DNA of 64,000 nucleotides from Legionella quinlivanii (GTDB lineage Bacteria; Pseudomonadota; Gammaproteobacteria; Legionellales; Legionellaceae). Below, in pieces: positions 33,813 to 42,850 of the stretch (its first letter is position 1; every line of letters starts with the position of its first letter). Below the pieces are notes generated by a model. That model was not told the origin of the DNA, made no database searches, and was given only the letters and a program-made list of their open reading frames with translations. Position numbers and translations under genes: made by a program. Location of the stretch: NCBI RefSeq assembly GCF_900461555.1, contig NZ_UGOX01000002.1, positions 1 to 64,000 of the forward strand, written 5' to 3'.

Positions 33813-35198
33813 AGTTATTGTCAAATCTGGTGTATGCCCATTAGGCGGCCACTCTGTCTGACTGTTTACTAATTTGTACTCCATCTACAAATTTCACATT
33901 ATTAATAACCAAAGTTAATAAGTTAAACCCTCTGATTTTAATCCAGCGTTTTTGAGCGACCTCCATCAGTTTAAATACCATGGCCAAAGTGGTGTCTCTA
34001 GAGCCGCAGTTTCTAGACTTATGAGTTCTCAAGCGTACTGTGGAGAAGGCTGATTCAATAGGATTAGTTGTCCGTATGTGGATCCAGTGCTCTGCTGGAA
34101 AGTCATAGAAAGCCAGCAGCTCCTCTTTGTCTTTGACAAGGCACTCCATGGCCTTTGGGTATTTAGCACTGTAGAGCGCAACTGTATTATCAAACGCCTT
34201 ATAGGCATCTTCTCGCTTTTCAGCCATCCAAATCTCATGTAGCGAGGCTTTTACCTTAGGCTGCATAGACTTGGGAAGTTTGTTCAACACATTAGCTGTT
34301 TTGTGCACCCAGCATCGTTGATGCCGGGTTTCTGGATAAACCTTGCTTATCGCTCCCCAAAACCCTAAGGCACCATCCCCAATCGCTAATTTAGGCGCTG
34401 TAGGAAGACCGCGTTGACGTAAGTTTAACAGCACTTCTTCCCAGCTAGCCGTTGATTCCCGATAGCCATCACAAACGGCAACAAGTTCCTTTAATCCGCT
34501 CTCGGTGACACCAATAATCACTAGAAGGCACAGTTTATCATCCATACGAACCTTGCTGTAAATACCATCTGCCCACCAATAAACATAGCGTTTGCTCCTT
34601 AAATCCTGGCGCTGCCACTCCTTGTGCTCATCAAGCCATTTTTCCTTTAAGCGGGATACTGTATTGGCCGATAAACCTCGCGCACTCTCTCCAACCAATG
34701 CCGATAAGGCATCCGTATAATCACCCGTGGATAACCCCTTTAAATACAGCCAGGGAATGAGTTCTTCCAGGCTTTTAGTACGTCTTAAATAAGGCGGCAA
34801 TAGCTGGCTGTTGAAGTGAATGCCTGAGCCACTGCGGTCCCTTACCTTAGGTACCTGAACTTCCACCTCGCCGATTCCTGTCTGAATCTGGCGAGAAGGC
34901 AGATAACCATTCCTAACCACTGAAGGACGGCCATCCAGTAAACGCACTTCAGAATAGGCTGACAGCATCTCGGATAACTCCGCTTCTACTGCTTTTCTTA
35001 TTAATTCCTTGGCTCCTTCCCTTAACACCTCAGTTAACGGGTCTTCTAGACCTCTTTCTCTCTCTGGTGCTGACGCAAGCTTTAGACTACAATCCTTCAT
35101 GGCGTATCTCCTTTGTTGATTTTTGTTCCCGCTAAGAACAATCAACAGAATACGCCACCTAACTTAACTTGTCATACACCACTTTCGACTATAACTCT
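33813..35198 (-). mobile_element. IS256-family element, copy 2 (complete)
   Basis: A 1386-bp element with imperfect terminal repeats of about 26 bp (left GTTATTGTCAAATCTGGTGT, right end read inward GTTATAGTCGAAAGTGGTGT) and a 9-bp target duplication. It is nearly identical to copy 1 over the shared length, which points to recent movement. Confidence 0.92.
33841..35100 (-). CDS. IS256-family transposase (intact)
   Basis: A 419-residue mutator-type DDE transposase from the ATG after AAAGGAGATACGCC (MKDCSLKLASAP). Core motifs are WADGIYSKVR (first Asp), AIGDGALGFW (second Asp region), HQRCWVHKTANVLNKLPK and the C-terminal TTNPIESAFSTVRLRTH (Glu). It ends RWIKIRGFNLLTLVINNVKF, then VAA. It is complete and probably active; it could also act on the ends of copy 1, although that copy has lost one end. 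Confidence 0.93.
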   Translation of the reverse strand: MKDCSLKLASAPERERGLEDPLTEVLREGAKELIRKAVEAELSEMLSAYSEVRLLDGRPSVVRNGYLPSRQIQTGIGEVEVQVPKVRDRSGSGIHFNSQLLPPYLRRTKSLEELIPWLYLKGLSTGDYTDALSALVGESARGLSANTVSRLKEKWLDEHKEWQRQDLRSKRYVYWWADGIYSKVRMDDKLCLLVIIGVTESGLKELVAVCDGYRESTASWEEVLLNLRQRGLPTAPKLAIGDGALGFWGAISKVYPETRHQRCWVHKTANVLNKLPKSMQPKVKASLHEIWMAEKREDAYKAFDNTVALYSAKYPKAMECLVKDKEELLAFYDFPAEHWIHIRTTNPIESAFSTVRLRTHKSRNCGSRDTTLAMVFKLMEVAQKRWIKIRGFNLLTLVINNVKFVDGVQISKQSDRVAA

Positions 35199-35234
35199 GA
35201 GGAGGGGGGGTATGTTAACCTCCAACTGATTTGC

Positions 35235-35263
35235 TAAGTCTGATTACTGTGATAATCAGACCC
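35235..35263. repeat. 29-bp dispersed palindrome, copy B
   Basis: TAAGTCTGATTACTGTGATA, then ATCAGACCC. The arms GTCTGATTA and TAATCAGAC are preserved; the centre differs from copy C. Confidence 0.75.
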
Positions 35264-35780
35264 AATATACTAACCGTTCAAAGGCCCCCATTTAATACCT
35301 TTATTCAATAATTGTATTGCCCCATAATTTCATAAACTACTACAGCCTATCAATGGGCTTCGGTGCTTGGTATCCATGGGTAAGCGGATCACTTAATTAT
35401 TTTATTTAAATTAGCTTATCGCAATTTGATGAGCAATAACTTATCTATTTTTTCTTGTTAGAAATAAAAATCCTTCCCTCATCAATCTTATCAGGTAAGC
35501 ACAAATATGTTTCGAAATGAGAAGTACTACTTGCGACTAAATATTACCAATGCAGTGATAATTTTTTATGCCATTACTCCCTGATCAAAAATAAATTAAC
35601 CGACCTGGCATCCTTCGTACCAGCCGCAAGAGATGAACAAGTCAATTTAAAGCGGAACCTTTCGGGGATTATGTGTCATTGCCAGTTTGGGCTGGATATG
35701 CGGTAAAACCCTTATTTAAAATAAAAGCAGATATGTCTACCCCATTCCAAGAGCAGGCTTGATTTGATAGAAATAGCCAC

Positions 35781-35809
35781 TAAGTCTGATTATCGTATAA
35801 TCAGACTTA
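35781..35809. repeat. 29-bp dispersed palindrome, copy C (best preserved)
   Basis: TAAGTCTGATTAT and ATAATCAGACTTA form a perfect 13-bp inverted repeat around CGT. It is followed by AATTATG, also similar in copies A and D. Confidence 0.8.
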
Positions 35810-35903
35810 AATTATGTTCGGTATATTTTTGAAACAATCCGAGAATAGCTATATATTCTAGGTTGAATCAATCTTTTAAATTCATTTTAATAAATTTAAA
35901 ATT

Positions 35904-36344
35904 CTAACATGAAAGGGTGTTTGATTCTTGACAGGCTTCTTTCAGGAAATCAGCTGCATTAATTGTTTCCCCGCCCACAATGATATTCCCTTTATCGTCA
36001 AACGACATACATAATTTTCCCATTGGAAATAATGCTGAAGAAAGCTTTGCCTTATTAGCAGCCTCTTTTAGTATGCCAGTAAGCTGGTAGTCTAATTCTA
36101 TTTTAACTGATACATCGGCATTGAGAAGCAAGGATTCTAGGGCCCCCATAAAGTGTACATTCCATAGCGGATTTGTTATTGCCAGATCTTCCATGCAACT
36201 TTTTCTATTTATTGTTCCCATCGCTAACATCATTGGAGTTAGTTTTTTTTTGCTGGCCAGTAAAGCGGAAGGCATAAGCTCTCCAGTTAAAATCTGACTC
36301 CAATACCAACTTGCCGCATTACGTTGACTGCCCGTAATTTTCAT
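35904..36344 (-). CDS. Hypothetical 146-aa protein
   Basis: A soluble protein (MKITGSQRNAASWYWSQILT, then NPLWNVHFMGALESLLLNAD, and GKLCMSFDDKGNIIVGGETI) of unknown family. The region ADVSVKIELDYQLTGILKEA followed by a beta-strand/glycine segment hints at a small alpha/beta fold. It lies between dispersed palindromes C and D. Start codon support is weak (ATTAAGAGTATTT upstream on the minus strand has AGGAG). Confidence 0.6.
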   Translation of the reverse strand: MKITGSQRNAASWYWSQILTGELMPSALLASKKKLTPMMLAMGTINRKSCMEDLAITNPLWNVHFMGALESLLLNADVSVKIELDYQLTGILKEAANKAKLSSALFPMGKLCMSFDDKGNIIVGGETINAADFLKEACQESNTLSC

Positions 36345-36963
36345 AAATACTCCTATTAAGTTTTAAAATTTTTCCATCGCTTTTCGATCGCAAGTATATC
36401 ACTTTACCCCTTTGAAGGGATGGGTGCAGCGATGGATTCCCGCTGGACGTTGAGACAAATTTGCTGGAGAGCGGAGTAGAAGATTTAGGAGCAGGAGAAA
36501 GTCCTGCTGCTCATCAACTACGTGCTGATAAAACCGCTTAGTGTATACGGAGTTCCACCTGTATTCCAAAAAGAATGAGGATTATTTGATGGTCATTACG
36601 TGGGTTCATTCAGTCACCTAAGTGTCTGTCTGATGCAGCACCTGCTGAATCTGTGCATGAGCTGGGGTGATTGTTCGGTATTCGCTCTTATCCTATCCTA
36701 GTGTTTCCAAAATCCTCAAGCGTTCCTTTATCAACACCGCCGAACCTTTATCTGCTTCCACGAAGTCATAAGCTTGTACCACTAGCACTATTAAACTAGT
36801 TGATCTTTAAATTTCGCTACTTTTCACACCATGATTTTTAATAGCGAACCAGTCTCTTATGGATTAGCCCACTAGCGGTTTGTAATGATTATGCCATTGG
36901 AGTGGAGCAATATAAGACAATCTGCTAATATTTTATATAACTAAAAATGCTGATTTCTTTTCA
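36345..36963. other. Non-coding gap
   Basis: About 620 bp with no open frame of coding character, no repeat and no recognised RNA. It may be a decayed gene. Confidence 0.4.
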
Positions 36964-38121
36964 ATGAATAAAAAAATATTAGCTCTATACATAAAATTGT
37001 TATCTCAGAAGCCAGGATTATGCGTATTACATAATCATAATGATGTTGCTTTTTTTGAGCAGTTATTGCAAGTGGTTAGTGAATTACCTGCAATTGTAAA
37101 ACATATTTTTATCGAGCTCCCCGATGATTATAAGCTGGGTGACTCTCCAGCTAATAAAGATTTTCTATTTAGAGGCAAAATAAGAAAGTATTTAATAAAT
37201 GATTTTGAAGATACTGATACTGTAGCAATTTATTTTATTTTATCGCTAGTACTTGCCACAACTAATAGAGAGGTTTTTTTCATTGATTCGCCTAGTAGAG
37301 ATAAGCAATCTATTGAAGAACGTGATGTCTATATGGCAAACCGTGTAAATTATTTTAATCAAAAACTCGCAGCCAATGAAACCTATTTAGTGATTACAGG
37401 TTTCGCGCATTATAATTTAGCCAAACTATTACACTGTGCTACTCTTTTTCATACCTCCCTTCATCATCAAGAGCTGCTTATTGATGACGTTAAAATAGAT
37501 GAAATAGGCAAGTCTGTTTCAATTAAACCTCTTTATGCAGCGGAGGTAACAGGTTATGCAGATGCTTTTATTTACTCACCACAATCTCTTTTTCAAACTA
37601 CAAATCCGCTGCCTTTGATTTATCCTGGGGATTATTTGTTAAACTCAGCAATTATTGAGGTGGTTGCGCAGGCACAAAAACGAACGAAGTTAGGCTTGTC
37701 ATTAGCTATAGGCCGCTCACTGGTTAATGCTTATTCAAAGCAAAACTCAACCATTAATTTAATGATCCATACGACGTCTTTCACCGAACAAGACAAAAGC
37801 TTTTTTTTTGATTTTGTTAACAATTATTTATTTAATAACCCGTTGTTTAACACTTGTTTAAAAACTAATTTTTTATCATTGGAGTTACAAAAAGATAATA
37901 TTGCTCTAGTGTTTGGTTTAGGCATTGTATTTAAACAATTTTTAGTCACTTTGGATACGTTCATCGATGCTGGTTTAGAAGCGGTAGAAAATGCCAAACA
38001 AAATCAGGCCAAGATTACCACTAATTTAAATCTGCTTTTCAAATCTAACCCAACAAAGGTTAATTCGAGCGAAAAGATAACAAGGGATAGTGATCAACTG
38101 ATTTCTCATGAGAAAAAATAG
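36964..38121 (+). CDS. Hypothetical 385-aa protein, possible ChaN/EreA/TraB-like fold
   Basis: The N-terminal 190 residues show spaced segments reminiscent of the ChaN/EreA/TraB superfamily: VLHNHNDVAFFEQLL, HIFIELPDDY, RDVYMANRVNYFNQKLA and YLVITGFAHYNLAKLL. The match is by pattern only, and family members range from haem-binding proteins and erythromycin esterase to a toxin domain. The C-terminal 190 residues are unassigned and Asn/Lys-rich at the end. No signal peptide. AT-rich codon use is like its neighbours. Confidence 0.55.
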   Translation: MNKKILALYIKLLSQKPGLCVLHNHNDVAFFEQLLQVVSELPAIVKHIFIELPDDYKLGDSPANKDFLFRGKIRKYLINDFEDTDTVAIYFILSLVLATTNREVFFIDSPSRDKQSIEERDVYMANRVNYFNQKLAANETYLVITGFAHYNLAKLLHCATLFHTSLHHQELLIDDVKIDEIGKSVSIKPLYAAEVTGYADAFIYSPQSLFQTTNPLPLIYPGDYLLNSAIIEVVAQAQKRTKLGLSLAIGRSLVNAYSKQNSTINLMIHTTSFTEQDKSFFFDFVNNYLFNNPLFNTCLKTNFLSLELQKDNIALVFGLGIVFKQFLVTLDTFIDAGLEAVENAKQNQAKITTNLNLLFKSNPTKVNSSEKITRDSDQLISHEKK

Positions 38122-38442
38122 TTTTTGGTTCCTTCCAGTAGAAAACCATCCCTGATCGTACCCTGATTTGTCGGACACCTGCTAAGAGAGTAAACTCTCA
38201 ATCAGAGGTGTAAGCATGCACAAGAAAGAACAAAAAATTTGTAGCTCGTTTTTGTCCATATAGAACTCTGTGACTTTTAATCACACTGCAACAAAAGATG
38301 CTATTAGCAGACAAGTGTTATTTGTGACCGTATGTCACGTGGTTTACAGCCTCATTCAGAATATTATGCAATATTGTCCTGCTGGTGTTTTAACTTAGAA
38401 CGTCTCATAACCGTTCCTCTTCAATAGATAATCTAAATGGAG
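38122..38442. other. Gap with a probable IS remnant
   Basis: TTGTCGGACACCTGC near 38169 is followed by a GAGAGTAAACTCTC palindrome and ATGCACAAGAAAGAAC, which resembles the beginning of an IS3-type element and its OrfA start. The frame stops after ten codons. Nothing else is recognised. Confidence 0.35.
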
Positions 38443-38766
38443 TTAATTTTGAGCTATATTATCTACCTCAACAACCAATGATAAACCATCCCGATCCAGT
38501 AAATCCTGCAAGCAAAGACGTACAAATTGCTTTTTTGAATAACCTAATTTATCAGCATACTCTGCGGCCATTTTTGGACTAATAAATTTACGACCGTGTT
38601 CAATATCGCATAAATTTTGACGGGATATACCTAGAATTTTCGCAAACGCCACCTGTGACTCATCTTCTCCCTGTCGTATAGCTAAAAGAAAGGAGCCTAG
38701 CGTTAGTTTTTTGCCTGTTATTGACTCAATGAAACTTAATGAATCTTTTGATTTCTCAGTAATCAT
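38443..38766 (-). CDS. XRE-family antitoxin of TA locus 4
   Basis: A 107-residue protein with helix-turn-helix GEDESQVAFAKILGISRQNL and a C-terminal GYSKKQFVRLCLQDLL segment. It is downstream of the toxin gene on the same strand with an 11-bp overlap. Residues 1-35 (LSFIESITGKKLTLGSFLLA) probably contact the toxin. Confidence 0.85.
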   Translation of the reverse strand: MITEKSKDSLSFIESITGKKLTLGSFLLAIRQGEDESQVAFAKILGISRQNLCDIEHGRKFISPKMAAEYADKLGYSKKQFVRLCLQDLLDRDGLSLVVEVDNIAQN

Positions 38767-39040
38767 GCTTATTTACCTCCAAGACCTCAACTATTTCCAT
38801 CTCACCATTTTTTCCAATCTTATAAATAGCTCTATAGGATTTACTCAACCTGATAGAACGTTGTCCGACCCTATTACCTTTTAATGGTTCATCATGAAAT
38901 CCTGGGACTTTTCTTACTTCTAATAATCCATCATGTGCCACAGATTCTATCCAACCAGCTAATTTTACTGCAATGTAGGGCGGGACCTTTTGTAAATCTC
39001 GCTTCGCGTTTTTAGTTAAAACTACTGTGTAGATGTTCAC
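38756..39040 (-). CDS. RelE/HigB-type toxin of TA locus 4
   Basis: A 94-residue toxin of the RelE superfamily: YTVVLTKNAKRDLQKVPPYI at the start, GFHDEPLKGNRVGQRSIRLS in the middle and the SYRAIYKIG...VEVLEVNKHDY ending (Tyr/Arg and terminal His-Asp-Tyr are the family's catalytic-type residues). The toxin is transcribed first, as in higBA. A palindromic operator lies just upstream. Confidence 0.88.
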   Translation of the reverse strand: MNIYTVVLTKNAKRDLQKVPPYIAVKLAGWIESVAHDGLLEVRKVPGFHDEPLKGNRVGQRSIRLSKSYRAIYKIGKNGEMEIVEVLEVNKHDY

Positions 39041-39070
39041 ATTCAGATTTCATTGTTTGTATGAGTAATT

Positions 39071-39089
39071 GTACCCTTACCTGGGGTAC
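39071..39089. promoter_or_regulatory. Operator of TA locus 4
   Basis: GTACCC and GGGTAC face each other across 7 bp, about 30 bp upstream of the toxin start. The same half sites occur in the palindrome at 39861-39886. Confidence 0.55.
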
Positions 39090-39330
39090 TTGTCAAAATT
39101 AAATAGCCTAATTACCTTTGGGAGAAGGTAGGATTTCATTACTCCGCTCTACTGCATTTTAATATATCGCGATTTATCCGGCGGCCTATATGCCAATACA
39201 GTAAGACCCCTGCCCTATTCACTTCATGTAACGTTTTTTGCCGGGTGATCTGAATCAATTGGCTCACATCAGAATATAATTGATCTTCATTTATGTGGGA
39301 TAATTCTTTATCCAATTTTTTATCTCTTAT

Positions 39331-39816
39331 TTGAATGCGGAAGTATTAAAAGACGAGAAAACACTAGAAGATGCTATCTTAAGTGATATAGAAGAATTCT
39401 TATTAAGCATGGGAAAAGGATTTACCTTTCAAGAACGCCAGAAAGTCATTGAAATCGATGGAGATTTTTTCAAAATAGATTTATTGATGTTTCACAGAAA
39501 ATTGCGATGTATGATAGCAATTGAATTAAAAAAAGGTAAATTTAAAGCTGCAGATAAGGGACAAATTGAATTATATTTACGGTGGCTTGAAAAGCATGAA
39601 ATGCAGCCAGGAGAAAATCCTCCTATTGGAATTGTGCTTTGCTCCGAAAAATCTGATGAGCGTGTTGAATTATTACAATTAGAGAAGAGTGGTATTAGAG
39701 TTTCTCAATTTATTACAGAACTACCCCCAAAAGAAATATTTCAAAAAAGATTACATGATGCTATTGAGCGCGCCAGGGAAAAAGAAACAAGTCAAAAGTT
39801 GTTAGATCAAGGTTAA
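39331..39816 (+). pseudogene. YhcG/DUF1016-type PD-(D/E)xK nuclease, C-terminal domain only
   Basis: The 161 residues match the C-terminal nuclease domain of YhcG-like proteins: LEDAILSDIEEFLLSMGKGF, FFKIDLLMFHRKLRCMIAIE (Asp, then Glu of ELKKGKF, giving the D...ExK site), GQIELYLRWLEKHE and ELPPKEIFQKRL. The full protein is about 340-370 residues with an N-terminal DUF1016_N domain, which is absent. The apparent start is a TTG; the frame is open only 9 codons further (to TAA at 39301). It is probably a 5'-deleted gene, though a free-standing nuclease domain is possible. Confidence 0.75.
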
Positions 39817-39860
39817 TTTCTTCTATACGTAATTTACATTCTCAAAGCAACAGGGCACAA

Positions 39861-39886
39861 TGTACCCTCTTTATTAAGAGGGTACA
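39861..39886. promoter_or_regulatory. Palindrome covering the ribosome site of the 39891 gene
   Basis: TGTACCCTCTT and AAGAGGGTACA form a perfect 11-bp inverted repeat around TATT, ending four bases before the ATG. The second arm contains the only Shine-Dalgarno-like AGAGGG, so the element could act as an operator or as an RNA hairpin hiding the ribosome site. Confidence 0.65.
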
Positions 39887-39890
39887 TTAA

Positions 39891-40373
39891 ATGCTTTGGA
39901 ATGATAAATTGAAACTATTAATTGATTCTCAACAACTTACTCCGTCAAAATTAGGGAAGTTAACCAATATTAGTGTGAATACAATTAAATCTTGGTTGGT
40001 ATCCAGAGAGTCAGCAAAGTTTAGAACCTTATCTCAAAGAGACTTCAATTATATTCAGTCTGTTGTTTTGATGAACCAAGTCAGCAGTGACCAGGATAGA
40101 GAGCATTTAATATCTGATAACACATTCAGCGTTGAGTACCACTTAAAAAATGGATTAGAGTGTTTGACTGAACACTTAAACAATGCTGGAAGCATGGATA
40201 GTAGAGAGGTAAAAAACATTCTTGAAAATTTTAACTGTGCATATCAAGACATATGTCTCGCAAATGAGTTAATTAGAGAGTACTTCCTAGCAATAAAAAC
40301 TCATCGATTGCAACAAAAGAATAAAGACAATGAACCTAGAGAGCAAGCCCGAGTACATCTTGAAAATCAATAG
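39891..40373 (+). CDS. Putative HTH regulator (160 aa)
   Basis: The first 50 residues look like a helix-turn-helix (IDSQQLTPSKLGKLTNISVN, then TIKSWL), followed by about 100 helix-rich residues without a known domain. The perfect palindrome right before the start suggests autoregulation. It stands alone between the nuclease fragment and a small membrane protein. Confidence 0.6.
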   Translation: MLWNDKLKLLIDSQQLTPSKLGKLTNISVNTIKSWLVSRESAKFRTLSQRDFNYIQSVVLMNQVSSDQDREHLISDNTFSVEYHLKNGLECLTEHLNNAGSMDSREVKNILENFNCAYQDICLANELIREYFLAIKTHRLQQKNKDNEPREQARVHLENQ

Positions 40374-40625
40374 ATTAAACTGGCTAGTTCCTTCTTACAG
40401 CCTCAGAACCTATTACACTATGGCAAAAACATTATAGGAATTAAGGGATCCCAATGCATATAGCACCAGATTGACATGAAGAAAGTCATGCTCAATTAAC
40501 AAGCCCAGCACTTCTGATTGATCGTAAACTAGATTTATTTGGTGATATGAGGAAGCCGGCTCATTTTGGTATATTGAGCAAATTTCACAGAAAAACTGTA
40601 TAGTAAAAATGGAACAGGAAATAAA

Positions 40626-40907
40626 ATGATTGAACAGCTAAAAAAAAGAATATTAACATATTATCTACTCTCAAATATTGAACAAGAGGTGTGGATCTAT
40701 CAGGACAGGATCAATTTTGTGAAAAAACTTCTTAATAGGGTTATTTTTTCCACTGGAGTGTTGGGAGTACTATTCCTGGTTTTGTTTATGCTTGATTATA
40801 AATTTGCATCTAAAATAGTGTTTCCTTTTTTCATGGCTTCTTTAATTCCTTATTATTTCTATGCAGTTAGTTGCCATTTATTAAGAAAAGAAAAAAATAA
40901 TACATAA
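40626..40907 (+). CDS. Small membrane protein (93 aa)
   Basis: Two hydrophobic segments (VIFSTGVLGVLFLVLFML and IVFPFFMASLIPYYFYAV) separated by a short loop, with an N-terminal charged helix and a basic C-terminus (LRKEKNNT). A GGAACAGGAAA ribosome region precedes the ATG. Function is unknown. Confidence 0.55.
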   Translation: MIEQLKKRILTYYLLSNIEQEVWIYQDRINFVKKLLNRVIFSTGVLGVLFLVLFMLDYKFASKIVFPFFMASLIPYYFYAVSCHLLRKEKNNT

Positions 40908-41000
40908 ACTCAAACGAACGCCCTAACAACCAAAATAATACTAAGTTGCATAAATTCAAACACTGACGTGATTGTTGAATCGCCCCTGATAAACTCTTGC

Positions 41001-41029
41001 TACGTCTGATTAACCGTATAATTAGACCC
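41001..41029. repeat. 29-bp dispersed palindrome, copy D
   Basis: TACGTCTGATTAACCGTATA, then ATTAGACCC. It keeps the GTCTGATTA arm and CGTATAA centre of copy C with two arm mismatches. Confidence 0.7.
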
Positions 41030-41236
41030 AATTTATTTATGGAAAAATTTACAAACTGAATTTGACCTGACAGACACTTCTGAAAAACCGACAACTATCA
41101 GATCAAAGTTTGAACTATAACGCCTTGTTACTACAACTAATATCGCCGCCTTGAGACGCTTGTTCAAGTTGACCTTTCTTAAAGGAAAATGGTTGAAAGC
41201 GAAAAACTTAATACCATCCAGGATGGCCGAGCTACT

Positions 41237-41863
41237 TTAAGTACACTCAAAAAATAGTTTCTCTAGATTAATTTCCTCTTCAAGAGAACTGGTTGGTTCT
41301 ACTGCTGGAGGAAATAAATCATTTAACAGCAAGGAAGCTCTTTTCATTTTGTCTTTACCATTAGAAACGCTATTAAACGCATCCGGATTATGTCCACCAT
41401 TACTAGTTATAACTTGATTAATTTGCTCAAAAGTTAAGAAAGTATAGTAAAATTGATCTCTACCACAAATTTTTTGTAACTCTCTCGTTAATTTTGACTG
41501 ATTGACTATAGGAACTTCTTCAAGACACTGATTGCTCGAATAATATAGCTGTTTGGTACCCTCATGAAATACATAAGCATCCTCTCCATTTGTCATTTCT
41601 AATGTCATTTGAAAAAGCTCTCTAGCATCTAAACAAAAATGCCTCCGATGTACAAAAAAAATCTTACGCCCTAACTCTGAAAGAGATTGCTTGCCTTCAT
41701 ACGGGGTAAAATAATACAAATCAGCATCCCGGTCATAACCATATGCAATATATTGTTGTTTTTCGCTACGCTCAAGCAACTCTTTACTTGGTGCTAGTGA
41801 TTCTGGGTAAATTAGTTGCTTTTCATTTACATTGTCATCCTGCTGCCCATCATTCATAAACAT
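41237..41863 (-). CDS. Hypothetical 208-aa protein
   Basis: No recognised domain. The middle (YIAYGYDRDADLYYFTPYEG, then RKIFFVHRRHFCLDARELFQ) is aromatic-rich. The C-terminus is acidic (SSLEEEINLEKLFFECT), an E-block-like ending of the kind found in Dot/Icm substrates; this is suggestive only. The gene is enclosed by dispersed palindromes D and E. Confidence 0.55.
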   Translation of the reverse strand: MFMNDGQQDDNVNEKQLIYPESLAPSKELLERSEKQQYIAYGYDRDADLYYFTPYEGKQSLSELGRKIFFVHRRHFCLDARELFQMTLEMTNGEDAYVFHEGTKQLYYSSNQCLEEVPIVNQSKLTRELQKICGRDQFYYTFLTFEQINQVITSNGGHNPDAFNSVSNGKDKMKRASLLLNDLFPPAVEPTSSLEEEINLEKLFFECT

Positions 41864-42140
41864 CTCCCTGTTTATTAAGAATTTTTAGATTACAAATCCG
41901 AATAATCTATATTAATCATATCACTCATAGCTGACGTAGCAATTGAAATATTTGAGCTAGCCTTCGTCTAGGATTAGAATTGTGGCATTTTTTAAAATGG
42001 TTAGGGAATGGTAATGGGCTGGTGCTTGCTCTCCTTTTAAAACGTTGTCTTCTTCATCTGCCGAGTGTGCCACAAGCGTGCAATAGCAATAATATCCTTT
42101 TGCCAACCATCATTAAAATCCGCCTAACTGGAAATTACAC

Positions 42141-42169
42141 TAAGCCTGATTATCACAGTAATCAGACTT
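42141..42169. repeat. 29-bp dispersed palindrome, copy E
   Basis: TAAGCCTGATTATCACAGTA, then ATCAGACTTA. Outer arms match copy C; the centre is different. Confidence 0.75.
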
Positions 42170-42233
42170 AACAGAGAATATACAGCCCAGGGTAATTTTA
42201 GGCCCCACCCTTCTTCCAGCTTATAAAAGCTAT

Positions 42234-42412
42234 CTATTTATCGTCGTCAATAGTTTTTTGGATTTCCACGATATTAAAAAAAGCATTTTTAATCGTTTCA
42301 CCCAATTCATTTGAATTAGCTCAGGTTTTTATAGCTTTCATTTTGATGATATATTTTCAAACATTTGCCAATGCTCATCAACAATTAGAAATTTTTGTTT
42401 TGTATCATCCAT
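42234..42412 (-). pseudogene. Broken small gene
   Basis: From the ATG at 42412 (after AAGGAATAACG) the frame reads MDDTKQKFLIVDEHWQMFEN and stops after 24 codons. A second frame continues ANSNELGETIKNAFFNIVEI to a stop at 42234. The two pieces look like one short protein split by a frame change. No family recognised. Confidence 0.4.
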
Positions 42413-42515
42413 CGTTATTCCTTTTCCAATGCTTATATTTAACAATTAACCAGACCTAAGAAAAATTCAGGCTAATTTAGAAGTCCGCCATCCTGCAAGA
42501 ATGCTACTATCGGTG

Positions 42516-42758
42516 CTAAGTCTCTTGAATAAACAAAATGGTAAAATAAGAAATAGCAGCAATACAATATCCGACAAAACAAACAAGGCTATTGCCATCC
42601 TTTAATTGAAAATAATTAACCAATGTTTTATAGACATATGAAAATGAATTCATATCTTGAAAAGCGGGATATATGCTGCCTATGAGCATAATTACACCAC
42701 AATACAATGGTAGCATTAGCAAGAAGATACTTAAAAAATATTTTATTCTACAATTCAT
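42516..42758 (-). CDS. Small membrane protein (80 aa)
   Basis: Two transmembrane segments (FLSIFLLMLPLYCGVIMLIG and SLVCFVGYCIAAISYFTILF) joined by a polar loop. It is unlike the 40626 protein in sequence. Function is unknown. Confidence 0.5.
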   Translation of the reverse strand: MNCRIKYFLSIFLLMLPLYCGVIMLIGSIYPAFQDMNSFSYVYKTLVNYFQLKDGNSLVCFVGYCIAAISYFTILFIQET

Positions 42759-42850
42759 ATTATCTCTTATATTTTTAAAGGCCAGAGACTAATTTCTTCA
42801 TTATTTAATCAAGAATATGTAATCCATGCTTTTCACTACTGAAAGAAGTT

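Larger units (their letters stand above)
35208..35903. other. Non-coding gap with two dispersed palindromes
   Basis: About 700 bp without a coding frame. It holds palindrome copies B and C and, near 35675-35710, the segment shared with 18497-18533. The rest looks like decayed DNA. Confidence 0.5.

Noticed and set aside
32291..42169. Calling the 29-bp palindromes true pdif (XerC/D) sites
   Set aside because: CGTATAA appears in some copies, but the arms do not match the known XerC/XerD half sites, so only the positional analogy is kept.
41980..42171. 63-aa plus-strand ORF
   Set aside because: It ends inside dispersed palindrome E and has no ribosome site or recognisable features.
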